A stretch of DNA of 64,000 nt from Diphasiastrum complanatum. Its lineage: Eukaryota; Streptophyta; Lycopodiopsida; Lycopodiales; Lycopodiaceae. The position numbers and the translations under genes are program-made. Under the pieces are notes generated by a model that worked only from the letters and a program-made list of their open reading frames with translations, did not search any database and had not been told where the DNA came from. This document shows positions 23,600 through 36,791 of the stretch, piece after piece. The stretch spans positions 60,219,715-60,283,714 of the forward strand of contig CM055101.1 in assembly GCA_029204225.1 (NCBI GenBank), read 5' to 3'. Each line of letters begins with the position of its first letter. Positions within the stretch are counted from its first letter, which is position 1.

Positions 23600-24639
23600 A
23601 CAAAAGCCTTATGTAAAGACAAGTTTGAGACCTTTAGAACTATGCAAGAAAAATAGTCTCTTTTTCTATATTTTCTTGTCTAGTTCTAGGAGGAAAACAA
23701 AATCTATAAAAAAAGCCATAGAAAAATGGAGTGGTGGATTGAAAAAATACTTGCAAAAGTAGAAAAGTGTTAGTTTTATACCTTCGCATCTTCTTCAAGA
23801 ACAATAAAAACTACAAGATTTTTATATTCACTAGTTGCTTTTTGGTATTTTCAAGCAAGTTCTAATTTGAGAGGAAAGAGGTTGGGAATGAAAATCTAGA
23901 TCATAGAAGAACATAAAAAAGTCTTGGTAAAATTGGTATCCAAAATCCTAGACAAATCAAAATCCTAAATCCTAAACACATTTTGTCATGGTGCTATATT
24001 GAAGGCTAAAAGCTTCATTAGTAAGTTCTTAAGTGTTGTAGTGGCTTCATACGCAACTTCATGAATCTCTTCAAAATTATATGTTCTTACAAACTAGGCG
24101 TTTTGAACTTGGTACTACTTTCTTTTAGTTTTCTAGTATTTAGCATTTCATGATTAGCTAACAATCATAATTCCATTTGTCATCTTTCTCATCAACTTCA
24201 ATAGGCAAAGTACTTATTTATTTTTGGTAATAATGTGCACCCACATATATGGTCAATGACTTAATGTTACACCTATAGGTAGGTAATATGTGGGCGCCCA
24301 AGAGGGCTACTTATTTTCAACATTCCCTCAATGAGGGTTGCGTATTTTCAATATTCCATATGTGAGGGATTTGTATTTTCAAATTGCATTTGTGAGGCTT
24401 TTTATTATTAAAATTCCATCGGTAAGAGCTCATTATTTGATGGCTAAATTAGAGCCAAAAATAAAGGCCATTATTATGCCCTACAGTAATTGTCGTCGAC
24501 AAACTCAATCTAAGTTTTGTATGAGTGTTCACAAAGACAAATGGTACATTCTACATTGAGATCAAAATGGACTAGATTTGATTTCATGTTAATGCATCGA
24601 AGCTATGTTCTGATTACATGAAAATAATAGGTAGTGATC
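23600..24639. other. Non-coding, AT-rich
   Basis: No gene recognised on either strand. The longest frame (73 codons, plus strand near 24340) shows no family features. Confidence 0.4.
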
Positions 24640-25571
24640 ATTGTTGGCCGGGTATTGGCTTTTTTTTGTTCTCAAGCTGCCGGTTCTAGGGTCTCTCACT
24701 AGCGAATCTCCTTTTTTGAAAGAATCGGCCTCTATGTAGAACTAGCATGTATGCTCTTTTGTAAGAACCGGCCACAATTTGAGAACTGTCAGGTCTCTTT
24801 AAGCCCTGGATTAAGGTTAAAAACCGAACCATCTTGTGGAGAAGGGTAGAACCCCAGTAGTACCCCTACAACTAAGCTAGAATTTTTTTTTTTCTACAAG
24901 GGAGTAACTAGTATATATGATCATGAAGACTAAAGTGTCAAATAAAGTGTGATTTATTTGTGTTGTTTAGGTGTGAATGGTGATTTTTGTGCACAATTAA
25001 AATCTTATAGACATTGAGGAGTTTTGAGTCTTTTTATGAGTAGTTCATAAGTAGAGAAATATTCAAATATTGTGCAGTTTTGACTCTTTTTGTGCAGCTT
25101 CCATATGCGTTTTTGATAAATATTTGGCTTATAAGTGGGGGAATGGTGGCATAGTGTGCAACTAGAATTTTTTCATTATATAAGGATTTCTTTTGGGTAG
25201 TTTAAGACTAAGGTGTACTTTGTGTGCACAATAAATGTTGGCCAAATTGTTTAAGCATTTTTTACTCCATAAATTTGAACATGAATATGTATGAATGTTG
25301 AAATATGTTGAGATATCAAACATGTATATGTATGATTGATATCATCGGGACAAATTGAGAACCTCCAAGATTTATTACTATATTTGTCAAGAACCAAGCA
25401 TGGCATAATGTTATTTTATTAGAGATTGAGAAACAGGATATGGCAGCATAAATCAAGCATCTGTGGGAAATGGTTGGATTAGGTTGATGTGTCCTTATAG
25501 GAATCTAAAAACTCTCCACCTAAACAACATGATGCAATGTTTCAGCCTATGCAGGAACACAGAAATCAAAT
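24640..25571. other. 3' flank of GH31 copy 2 (uninterrupted)
   Basis: Aligns with 240-289 joined to 2860-3806, showing the empty site of the Copia insertion near 24675-24685. No gene of its own. Confidence 0.65.
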
Positions 25572-28500
25572 TCACATTGTATTCCAAGATAATATGAAGT
25601 CTTTGCCCAGTGGAAGGGACAATCCAGAGATTTCCACATGTGATGATGCCTGGTAGCTGCATTTAATAGGAGATGCTGCCTCTTGATTATTGATCTTTAG
25701 GTTGTTGGGTGGAGCTTTCATCCCCAAGATAACCACTTTCTGCAGCACCAGGCCTTTTTGCAAGGCAAATTCCCCCTGCATTACACTAGCTCTGATGACT
25801 CCGCTTGTGTTCAGTGTGGATGCTCGATACTTCAAAAATGTAGATTTCCCCGCAACAATTGCCATTTCTACATCGTCGCCATTATCAAGGAAAAGCTGTC
25901 CGGTAGCTTGATCAGGTTCTGAATTATCTGCTTTGGTGGATTGCAATGGGAAGGCAACTAAGAGAGTGAAGGGTGTTTTGCGAGCTTGGGCTGTTGTCTT
26001 GGCCTCCTCCTGCAAAAGAATAATAGATCCTTCATAGACATGCACATTGATGGTGTCCAAAGGAGCTGACAAAACATGATAAGATCCTTCACCTGCATTT
26101 ACCACTTGAGAGTAATTGAATAGGTTATACCAAGACCCTTTTGGGAAATAAGCTTTCACAGATGTAGCACCAGCTGATAAAACAGGCGATACCAATATCC
26201 CTCTACCAAGCATAAACTGAGAATCAATACCGAGTGTAATTGGATCGGAGGAAAATTGGAAGAAGAGAGGCCTAGCAATAGGAGAACCCAAAACATGAGC
26301 CTCAAAAACCAGCGTGTACAAATAGGGCAAAAGGCGATAACGAAGGCCAAGCGCCTTTCTTGCAGATTGTGCAACGGACTCCCAAAGGTAAAGTTCTTGC
26401 CGTTTACTGTGAATATCTGAATGGTCTCGTGCAAATGGATAGAAAGCCCCCAATTGTATCCAACGATTGCAGAGCTCTTCTGTTGTGTCATTTACAAATC
26501 CACAGATATCTGCTCCTGCCATTGGGATTCCAACCAGTCCTGCATTCAAGATCCCTACAATTGAATAGCCAATGTCATTCCATGTGGCAGCATTATCTCC
26601 TGTCCAATGGGCAGTATATTTTCCAGAACCGACAAACGTAGACCGAGATAGAACAAAAGGTCTCTTTTTCAACACAGACTGCAATGCCCTGTTTGTGGCA
26701 ATTGCCTCTGAGAAACCATATAGATTGTGGGCATTATACTCCAATATTCCATTAAAGTGTGTGGCACTGGTGGCAATGGTCAATGCCCCAAGGTCTTTGT
26801 GTGACCCCAATTTGTTGATGGAATAAGGCGGATCATCCCATTTGATTGTAGGACTACTGTCACAAATCAGACAGCATTGTGTTGGAGCGTCTCCCCTGGG
26901 GCAAGAAGCGTTCGGAGGCAGAGTGCAAGTAATACCAGAGCAGAAGTTCGAAATTTCATTCATGTCTATCCATAATCCATCAAATGCAACTGTTTCGTGG
27001 AATTTTGAAATCTCTGAAGTCCAGAAAGACAGAGCTTTTGGATGAAAAAAGTCGGGAAAGTTGACAGGCCCAGGCCAAACTTGACCTAGGTAAAGGCTGC
27101 CAGAAGAATCTTTGATGTAAATGCCAGCCTCCAACCCATTTTGATAAGTACTGTAATTGTTTTCAGTCTTAATTCCTGTCAGTCACAGCCATCTCCGGAT
27201 GATTTTATGAATATTAGGTGAGCTTCCTAAGCTCAACTTACTTAATGCATCAATAAACGTCAAGCTCACTTGAACTAGTTCGTATGAGAAGGGGTAAATC
27301 CTCAGACACAGCAAAAAGAAGAGTTCGACTCTTTGCCCTACAGTGTGTTTTTATCTCCTGTCTAGCTTGATTCTCTTGCAATAAGAGCATATGTTAGGCA
27401 AAATGGTGTCCATGAGAGGAAGCAGGTTTGGCACGCCCACTTTGCTCAACCTCTCAAATCCTCGATTTCAATTCTGAGTACAGTCTTTTATTTTCTACAA
27501 ATAAAAGTGGATAGTTACTCAAATTCTTCATTTCTGAAAGTGAACATGGGGTCTGTTTCCTGGGTTCAAGTCTCAACACCACTAGTGGCCTTTGAAAGTA
27601 AGAAGAAAAAAATTTCAAACTTTTCTATGATTACTCTAGATCTCGGACCTGCATGCATCTGCAAGCCAGCTTATGTCAAAGGTGTTTCAAATAACATGCA
27701 ACGATTCCAAATCACACAAATGAAAATGTCCAAGAGATAGTAAAAATCCCTGCTTACAGAAATTCAATAACATGCTATGAATCCAAATAGCACAAACAAA
27801 AATGTCGGAGAGATTGTAAAAATCCCTGCTTACAGAAATTCAAGATACTGGAATTGTTCAAACCAGTACCGATGCTATAAGATAATTCATGCTCATCATC
27901 TTCATTTGACTTGCTTGTTGGATACACAAAAAGTCTAAATATTGAAATTATGAGGGTTTTGATAATACTACTTTGTACTTACAAGGGTGAATTTTGATGG
28001 ACAATATGGAATATGCAGATCAATGTTTCTGTTGATGGTTACACAGAACAAAAAAAATGCCATGATACAGGGAAAATCTACCAAAACTTTCAGCTTTGCG
28101 CATTAGTCAAGAATCAATAAGATTATACCTGGGTCAATAATTAGCACAAATTGTTGGCCGTCTGCATGCACTTTTTCCAAAAATGATTTCATCTTGTCTG
28201 CAGGATAATTCAATGGATCCAGTGTGAAATCTTTGAATTTATCCATGTGGTCTATATCTGACCATATGACTTCAAGAGGAATTCTTGCATTTGCATAGTT
28301 TGATACCACATCTTCTAGCTCTGACACATTTTTGTATCCATACTTTGACTGTTGGAAACCTGCAATACAAGTACATAAAAATGGTTCCATGCACATGCAT
28401 CAGAAATCCTACGAGCTAAGCTAGAGCCCTTGAAAATTCTCTATTTGAAATAGGACATCAACTGGTTCAATGAAACAAACCATATTTTCTCTTTCTCAAA

Positions 28501-29728
28501 TGGTGAGATGAATTTTGGTTTGCTTAAGATGAATGAACCGTTAGCTTTAATTCCATCAGGACAAACAATGTCTACTCTGAAAATAGTTGTCATATGATTT
28601 TGTGCCATAATTTTGAAGAGCAAAGCAACTATGCCAATTCAGCAAATATATGCTTTATGGAAATATGAATGTGTCTGGCAAATTTTTCAAAAAAGGTTCC
28701 ATGATTTGCACCAACGCCAACAGAAATCACTGGAATTAGGAAAAGGTTTCGTCAGTGATTTGTAGCAAATTCATTTTCTTGCATGCCAAATATGCTGTCC
28801 AAGCAAATGAGAGGTGTTTCCCTTCCCCACAAGCATTCCACTAGAAAGTCTTCCTCAAGTTAACAGGAAAATATCTCCTGACCTCCACTTCAGATTTAGA
28901 GAATTTAATACAAGATAAAAGAAAAACAGACCATTCTGCTTTTACAGAATGTCCCCCCTGAAGGAGTCGAGAGTTTTCATATCTGATGCTTGACTTGCAA
29001 GTTGCCGATTGCTTCTTTTATACAGCATGCCCATGAAGAATGGTTTGTACTCTGATTGTTAGTCAGTATCAGTGGCACAACAGTGAGTAGGAGCCTTGAG
29101 AGACACCAGAGGATGAGTTGTTCCTGAAGAGCTTGCTTGTGCCAATCTGATGCTAATTTGTAGATTTTGTGCTTCATCGAGGAGAATTCAAACTTATGCT
29201 CAACTTTACTCATCGTTCCATCATTTTGCTTATGGGGAGTCAAGATTCTCGAGTCTATCTCTATTAGTTCATTGCAAGGCAGTAACTGAGGACTATCTTT
29301 TTTGAATTTGACGCACATTAACAAATAAGCTGCAACTTTTCAGGTGATAACAGATGTCTCATCTCAATACAGATCCAACCAAATGAAGTCTCTACCTCCT
29401 CATGTAAAAGACAAGGAAAATTTTACATTTCATGATGTCGGCTTGCTCAACACCTTACTTCAATCTACCAAGCATTGTCCATTTCTTTTCTAGTTATTGA
29501 GTTTTTCTAGAGACTATACATTCATGTGTTTACTGTGCATGACCACTTCACAGCAAGTCTTTTAGAATTAGCTTAGATATCCTATGTTTCACTTGACATG
29601 GACATGTATCACCTTTTAGGGTGGAATCTTTAAGACCTTTTTAGGCTCCCATTGGATATGACATTCTTGGACGTACTTGTTTCATTTTTCGTAGCATTTT
29701 GGTAGCTTTCACTAGATCTTACATACTA

Positions 29729-29791
<63 letters not shown>

Positions 29792-29882
29792 GGATTAAAG
29801 CAAAGCCACATGGACTACTATATCAAGGCATTCCAAAAATTGTAACGTTAACCATTTATGTGGCCCACCACAACATTCAACA

Positions 29883-29944
<62 letters not shown>

Positions 29945-30479
29945 CTCTCTCTCTCACTCAAAAGTCCATAACTATGGCAACTAAGACATAACTCTCTTGC
30001 ATCTTCCTACAAGGAACTACTTATGATCCAAATTAGAAGTAGAGGACCATAAAATACTGACAGGTAGAGTAGCAGAAAAATATCTCATCCATCACGGGCA
30101 CAAAGCGCAACATAGTAGAGAGAGAGAAACAGAACAACAAAAGAGCGAGCACACATGACTAGCTCATGTATGTGAATTGAATGGGCAAAACAACCCTGTA
30201 CATAAGAGAAGAAAAGACAAGGACACATGAAACCCCACAACTCTTAGTTCTTCTCTTGTGTGCTTTCAGTGTGGATAAAACTTTAGTGCATGATCAAAGA
30301 TATGATTCTCATTGATAGATTGATGATCAGATGTGGGTGTTAGAATAAGAGATAGCCACATCTATAAATCAAATAAAATGTGCAACCCTCTCTTGCTCTT
30401 TCATATGTCCATGTACTTCACTGTCTTATGTAAAGGGCTAGTTATCCCATTTGAGATATAGTATACTTTTTTTTTGGTA

Positions 30480-30520
<41 letters not shown>

Positions 30521-32163
30521 AACCAACGCAACTTTCTTGCATCTTCCTGAAAAGCACTAATTTTGAAGAAAAGAAAGGAATGAGGTAAGCGTAGATACCT
30601 AAAGACCAGTAGGGCATAGGAGCAGGCCGTCCCACCAGCTGAGTTAATTGTTGAACTACGGAGAGGGGTGAGGGGCCAGGAAAGAAATAGAAGTCCAAAA
30701 CTCCACCAAGCACCTTGTAGGTGATGAATATTCCTTGATAACTGACATCCATACCGTTGCTGTTCAAAAGGAATACTCCATGTGCTAGTCCCCCACTTCT
30801 CATATCCAAATAGAAAGGATATGAACCATATAGATCCACATTAGGATTTGCACTTGCAATGTCAGTTGCCCACAGAGTGTACAAACGACCAGGTGCTAGA
30901 CGGAAGCCATCAGGCCTGGTGCTCTCTCCGAACCCATAAATTGAAGCACTCTTTGGAAGGCTTGTTGAAATCTCCAAATATTGATCTTTGAAGACCATCG
31001 ACCCGAAGGAGTGTGACGATCCAGGAGTAGAGTTAAAAAGAACTTCTTTGTTGGAGTTTCTGGTGATCGCAAACCCAAAGGGCTTGCTAGTGTAAGAAAA
31101 TTGGAACTGGTGACTTGAACCTCTTTCTGATCCTACAGAATTTGTCTCGCTTGCATCATCGAATAACGTATTGTGTGATTTCAAGGGTGATGACCCAGGT
31201 GTTTTACTCCTTGGTATGAGCTCCAAAGGCACCTCCCACCGTTTATAAGAGGAGTCATAATCAGTGATATGCACATGTAACCGATCCTGATCCTCGTAAC
31301 TGTGACATGCAAGTCAAAAAGTCAAACATCAGCTTACTTATCCTCAGAGCATCACAATTTCATACTTCATAACATTTGCATTTACTACTCTATATCCTAC
31401 AAAAAGCAAAAATAGCATCATCGCAAGGTTAGTCCTCCATCAGCTTCGATTATATCAAGGCTTGTAGAAATCATATAGCAACAGTCAATTGATGTTTAAT
31501 ATACATTCGGCTAAACCTCATTACTTCTATTGGTGGACCTGTTCCTTGTCAGCATTTACTCAGATCTCCAGCCAACATGCCTCAAATACTCTTGGGCGAG
31601 AATTTTCTTGTTAGCACCTTGTTCACTTTGACTTTGAATCAACAATCTACCAAGTGATGTCACTTGCTACGGTTTAAAATTGGGAGACATGGTTAAGATA
31701 GAAGCAATACAGAACGAAACGACAACATATGCATGATCAGAAAGTAAGTAGAATGTGTAACTAGAGCAAAACACAAGTATTGTGGTTTCATACATGTAAA
31801 GCATGAATATTGCCAATGCTTGAGGATTGAAAACTTCGAATATGGAGCTAGAACATCGAATGTCACCCATGATAAGTTTTCTTTGCAAAAACTGAAATTG
31901 TAATATTATAACAGCAGAATGTGCTTGAGTATTCGTTTGTGTGCAGTGATTTTCTTTGAGAATTACCTTATAGTGACCTGAAGCTGTAATGTATCAGGAC
32001 CATAAAGGTTGCTGCTTTCAATGATGTCAAGGATCGCTACAATGCTTCCGTCATTTCTTTCGATGATCGCGGAGAGTTCATAGCCACTACTGACGTCCCC
32101 AAGACCAAGAGCAAATGATGTGATACAGCAAATAAGCAGAACAAGCACACCTCTTACAAACAT
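25572..32163 (-). CDS. GH31 alpha-glucosidase (alpha-xylosidase-like), copy 2, four exons
   Basis: Coding exons are 32163-31967, 31299-30599, 28359-28129 and 27175-25572, all with GT-AG introns. The joined frame is 2733 nt (910 residues). It is the tandem paralogue of 3807-9136, roughly 90% identical in protein. The signal peptide starts [13 protein letters not shown]; an in-frame upstream ATG at 32211 is not supported by copy 1. Catalytic residues are Asp447 (WIDMNE) and Asp570 (HWTGDN). Exon 2 is 15 nt longer, adding five residues net in a variable Ser-rich linker before GSERGSS. Other changes cluster in loops (HSDIHSK for HSTYDSK after ARD, and NPPNASC-type changes in the Cys-rich loop). 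Intron 2 is 2239 bp against 829 bp in copy 1. No disabling change was seen, so both genes may be active; a shift in expression or substrate is possible but unproven. Confidence 0.9.
28977..29324 (-). other. Unidentified 115-codon open frame within intron
   Basis: It encodes a soluble-looking, charged segment ([26 protein letters not shown]) followed by a Leu-rich stretch. The composition looks protein-like rather than random, and it is absent from the copy 1 intron. I do not recognise a family. It may be a captured exon piece from another gene, or a chance frame. Confidence 0.3.
29732..29790. repeat. (CT)n microsatellite
   Basis: Uninterrupted 59-bp CT tract within intron 2 of GH31 copy 2. 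Confidence 0.95.
29887..29955. repeat. (CT)n microsatellite
   Basis: CT tract of 69 bp with one CG interruption at 29941-29942, in the same intron. Confidence 0.95.
30482..30517. repeat. (CT)n microsatellite next to exon 2 donor
   Basis: A 36-bp CT tract ending about 80 bp from the 5' splice site of intron 2 in GH31 copy 2. Confidence 0.95.
31300..31966 (-). other. Intron 1 of GH31 copy 2
   Basis: A 667-bp GT-AG intron, alignable throughout with intron 1 of copy 1. No coding content. Confidence 0.75.
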
Positions 32164-33469
32164 TTTCAAGCCTGTTAGAAGAAAAACGCTAGCTTCCCTT
32201 GGGCATGACACAAAGGAGGATAAGCATGATCAGTTCAAGAAGTAAGAGGACATTTCCTCATCGTCTAATCTGACAAAACTTGGTACTCAAATCCACCTAG
32301 CAACATGAATTATGCAATATGCATATGAAACTCATAACAATCTATACTTCCATAGCTGAAGCCAGTAGCACCTTATTAGAGCACTTGTCCGAACATCAGA
32401 CCCATATGCAATCGATGATTGATCTACTCTTTCCACTGTTTATAACAGATTGCCTATGAACATGTTCCCTGTTTGTTGAGAGTCAAATTCAAGGCCAGCT
32501 ATCATTTTTATTCAAATCATTTGTTTATTGACTCCACAACATACCTCCTTGCTGACATGAGTGTGAAAATGCATTGCTTTTACTCTGTTTCTGTTGTCCA
32601 CCTAGCATGTACTCTAATTGTATGCCAACTTACAATGTTTTCAATCCAAAATAGACCACTAGATTACTATTAGCCTCTTGTATCGTCTATCTTTGAACCA
32701 TAGTAAAGGCACCAAAGCAAATTCCTTGCTACATTAGGTGGGTTCTTGATCCTCATTCCTTCACAACTCTCAATTTCAAATTGCCTACCCATTTTGCTGG
32801 TACATTTTTTTTCTCAACCCAAATAATTAAATTATTTAAACTTTTCAATTGCAGTGCTTCACTAATAGAGTACCAAGTTGTTTGCCACCACAGTAGTTTG
32901 GGACAAGGTGGTCGAACTTTTTGGCGATTTACAACAGTATAAAGTTGAATTACTATCAATTCATTAGTAGAGCTTCTTCTTATGTGTAGTATTTCCCTCA
33001 CATCTCTTGTTGTTTGGAGATTTTTTTTTTTGTGGTAGAAGTTGGGCTTTATTATCCAGCATTCAATCAATCCACAATAGGATAAACTTTTGTATTAGGA
33101 AAGCATCATCAAAATATTTCTAAGAGAGAGACCTACAGGGCAAAGAAAACTCTTTAGTTAATTTGTTATATATGGGAAAAACCAAAAAAAGGTCCATAGG
33201 GGATGGACTGTTGTACACAATTCTTGAATAATCTTATGAGGAAAGTGTGGGTACACTGTCTAAAAAAGATTTGCTCCTTTAAAGTTTTTAAAATGAGACA
33301 AAATAAAATATTTGATTAAATTGGAAATGGGCATAATATACTTACTAGATTTGTTAGCTTTTGAGATTCTAATGGGATTAAGTTGCAAGTAGATACACCC
33401 TATGCATCAGAACACAATTAGGTAGCAAAAATGAAGAATAGATCAATAGCAAATGTGCAAGAATTATGG
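32164..33469. other. Upstream flank of GH31 copy 2 and non-coding DNA
   Basis: The first ~330 bp match the upstream flank of copy 1 and presumably contain the promoter, though I see no convincing TATA box. Beyond about 32500 nothing is recognised; a 105-codon minus-strand frame at 33070-32753 has no family features. Confidence 0.45.
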
Positions 33470-33690
33470 TAAAAGTTAAGAGTGTTGCGTAACGGATATT
33501 GGGCTAAAGATGTTACCACTATCTTACTTAGAAAATAGAAGCCCAACTAAAGCAATTGAGAGAAAAACCTCTAAAGAAGCATTTACAAGAGTAAATCTAG
33601 ACTCACAATATAAGAAATTTTGGAAACTCTTGTGTCATAGTTTTCTTCTCCATATCCTTCAAGAACCTTGGACCTTAGTTGAATATAGTT
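33470..33690 (+). pseudogene. Copia integrase fragment, frameshifted
   Basis: Two plus-strand frames give NGYWAKDVTT and then YLENRSPTKAIERKT, the end of the Copia integrase core (consensus YW.EAV..A.YL.NRSPTKA). A frameshift separates them near 33520. Related, more decayed sequence recurs near 36185-36330 and 36475-36570. Confidence 0.6.
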
Positions 33691-34190
33691 AATATATCAA
33701 TTTCTCTTATTTATCAATTTCCTACCTATTCAATTACATTTTCTGGTATATTGATATCGTTTCTATTCCTAGTGTATGTTTAGTCAATCATCATCTTCTC
33801 CAGATCTCAACTCCTAGGAAAATACTTGCAGTGAGTGAAATTCAATCTGCTCACCAAGTGAGCTAATGTCTGATGACATCCATGCATCTTTTAAACTCTA
33901 TCTACTTTTTTTTTCCGTTTTTTGTTGTTTGTATAGAAATTTAAAAAACACTATCAAGGCATTGATAATCCCCATGATAGTTTTAGCACATCATGATTAT
34001 ATGGAGTAGAAGTCTCTCACCCACCTTATGAGTTTTCTAAGGGTGCTTGTAAGGTTAATCTATGTGATGTTTTCACTTTATCGATATTTTGATTGGACCT
34101 TGTCAATAGAATAGTATTTTGTATCACCTTCATGGGTGAAGCTAGCATACTTTTATCTTGGCCTATCATCTTTCTTTGATGTATATTCTT

Positions 34191-34427
34191 ATTTTTTTCT
34201 ATCGAAGATTGTTAACCTTGGATTAAAGACTTTTTACAAAATAGTACATGCAATAAAAGAAAAATGAAAGATGCATAAGCTGTCAGCCTTCTTGAAGAGT
34301 AGAAGGGAGGAGATGATAAAGTCACCATTCCCAAATTCCCTATTATTCCTTTCTAACCAGATGTTCCATAGAATAATATTCCTAATGCATTGCCAAAAAA
34401 ACATTAATCTTCCTATCGTCAAAAATA
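34191..34427 (-). mobile_element. 5'-truncated LINE insertion
   Basis: The minus-strand frame contains IILWNIWLERNNREF, the conserved segment near the C-terminus of plant L1 ORF2. The insertion splits a repeat unit between 'attcttat' and 'gagagtac' and ends on its 3' side in a short A run (T run at about 34192-34198 on plus). This is the form expected of target-primed reverse transcription with 5' truncation. Confidence 0.7.
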
Positions 34428-35862
34428 ATGAGAGTACTTGAGCTAAGTAAACTTCAATCTCCTCATCGAGTGATCACCTCTCTAATCACATAGTTTCATC
34501 TTTTGAACTCATTCTATGTTTTCTCTTTTTATATACTTTCTTAATTCTTCTAAAAAATCAAGTATAATATCAAGACATTGATATTCTCCATGAAAGTCTT
34601 AGGACATCATGATTATATGGAGTACTAGTATCTCACCCACCTTGTGAGTTCTCTATTGGTCCTTGTAAGAATAATCTATGTGGTGTTTTCACTCTATTGC
34701 TACTATAATTGAAAATTGTAAAGAGCATACTTTTGTTACCAACTTCACATCCATTCTTGTTGTTATATCACCTTCATGGAAGACTCTAGTGCACTTTTAT
34801 CATGTTCTACTATCTTTGGGATATACTCTTATGAAAGTACTTGCAATAAGTAAAGCTCAAGAACCCCACCAAGTGCACTCCTCTTCAATCACATCTTTGA
34901 CTTTTTAAATTCATTTTATTTTTTCTCTTATTATACATTTTCTGTGTATCTTACAAAGTCAAGCATATCATGCAGAAATTTTAATCGCCATGATAATTTT
35001 AGCACATTGCGATTAAAATGGAATAGTAGTTTCACCCACTTTGTGAGCTTCCTATTGGTGCTTGTAAGGATAATTTATGGGGTTCTTTACTCTATTTATG
35101 TTCTGAATAGAACTTGTAAATAACATAGTATAATGACCAACTTGCCATCCATTATTGTTGTTGTATTATCTTTCTACTAGTGGTGCTTGTAAGAGTTATC
35201 TGTGAAGGGTTCTTACTCTATCTATGTTTTGATTAGAACTTGTAAGTAGCATAGTATTTTGAACAACTTGGCATCCATTATTGTTGTTGTATTATCTTCA
35301 TGGAAAAGAGACTTTTTATTTCGCTAATTCTTGTCAAGATGAAATCAATAAGATTCTAAACTTTGAAGGCATAGCAATTACTTAATTCTCTAGGATTTTA
35401 TGTTGGACCATCACTTTCATGAGCTACTTTGGTCCTTCCAAAAAGAAAAAGTTGGAGGCTTTGTTTGGTTTAAATTTGAAAAAATGTTTCGTTGACTAAA
35501 TATATAATCATAGCTTCATTATAACTTTTATACTACATGTGCCTTGGCCTTTTGTAAGAAAATTTCTATGAGTTTTGTGAGCCTTTTGTAAGAAAATTTC
35601 TATGAGTTTTGTGAGCTTACATTTCAAGAAAGGCCGTGTATTTATTGCTACAATCTTTAAGTCTGCGCCAAAATACATGGTCACTCTTAGTGGTTGTTTG
35701 AAAAAAAGGTAGAAAGTGATGTGCTACTAATTTTGAACATACAATACACATATAACATTCCTTTCCTACTTAATCATCATAGGAACTTATGCAAACACCA
35801 AAAGGAAAATCATTAACATGTGCTTAGAATCTTCACAAGTAGATGTGAGAGAAGTATAGGGT

Positions 35863-35916
35863 AAGGCCCCCGGGCGGGGGCCTTCCACGATGGGAGGCAG
35901 CCTGAGGGCGCCTCCC
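35863..35916. repeat. GC-rich double hairpin
   Basis: A perfect 9-bp stem AAGGCCCCC/GGGGGCCTT with loop GGGC (35863-35884) is followed by GGGAGGC/GCCTCCC (35892-35916). Both lie in strongly AT-rich DNA. Similar GC hairpins occur at 9848, 38101 and 40664. Confidence 0.75.
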
Positions 35917-36480
35917 AGCTGCGGAAGGCCCCTGCCCGAGTTTCTTCCCCTTCGTAATAACCGTAGATTTTTTTTTTTGGATTTCTGTGACTTTCCAAAA
36001 ATAAAAATAATAATAGTACCTTACAATGTGTAATGTATTTAGTGCTCCATAAATTCATGTATAATAAATTCAGGTGCAATACTATGCCATTTAAGGCATC
36101 CTCCAAATATCTAAAAAAATTCTGGGGTTATTACTTGTTACATAATGAAATTTGGGGCCAAAAATACTAAACTTATTTACCTACAAAAGTGAAGCCAAAC
36201 TAAAGTAACTGAGAGTAAGACCTTTAGAAAAGCACTTACACGAAAAACCTAGAGTCACAATATAAGAATTTTTGCAAACAGTTCAAACTCTTGTATTGTC
36301 ATTTCTTGTCCACATCCTTTAGAGACATTTGGCCCTGTGCACTAAGTGAAGCTCAATCTGGCCACCAAGTACACCTGTCTTCAATAACATCATTTCACTT
36401 TTTGGATTCATTTGATTTTGTCTCAGTATACTCCATATTTCTCCCATGGTGTATTATAGTTGAGATCACATTGACCTAGA

Positions 36481-36780
36481 GTCACAATATAAGAATTTTT
36501 GTCAATCGGTCAAACGCTTGTATTGGGAATTTTCTTCTCCATATCACTTAGGAACCTTAGGCACTTATAAGACACCCATGATTCTTTGCCTTAGATTGAC
36601 AAGGTCATTATTCTCTATTTTTTTTAGACTTGATAATGCTCTTACCCCTCTCATAAAATGAATTTCTTTTTGGAGCTGATTTGACTAGCATGCCTGTGTG
36701 CTAGCCGAGGTAATTATAAAATAGAAAAGCTATTTCGACACATTTGAGAATCAAATTTTGAGTAAAAACATTATTTCAGA
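36481..36780. other. Non-coding stretch
   Basis: Begins with a decayed copy of the Copia integrase-derived sequence (to about 36570); nothing recognised after that. Confidence 0.4.
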
Positions 36781-36791
36781 ATATCTTTTTC

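Larger units (their letters stand above)
28360..30598 (-). other. Intron 2 of GH31 copy 2, enlarged
   Basis: About 1.4 kb longer than the matching intron of copy 1, diverging beyond about 28670. It contains three CT microsatellites (29732-29790, 29887-29955, 30482-30517) and a 115-codon minus-strand open frame (29324-28977), described separately. Confidence 0.7.
33780..36480 (+). repeat. Degenerate ~400-bp repeat family, block 3
   Basis: Units are marked by 'tacttgcaataagtaaa'-like words at about 33825, 34434, 34838 and 36336. Each is followed by CACCCACCTTGTGAG and GTGCTTGTAAG variants (34015, 34630, 35030, 35180). The spacing from 34434 to 34838 is 404 bp; the 609-bp spacing before it is explained by a LINE insertion at 34191-34427. 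A 34-bp perfect tandem duplication lies at 35549-35616. No coding function seen. Confidence 0.65.

Noticed and set aside
32163-32211. Upstream in-frame ATG for GH31 copy 2
   Set aside because: It would add 16 residues before the signal peptide, and copy 1 has no equivalent; the ATG at 32163 matches copy 1's start.
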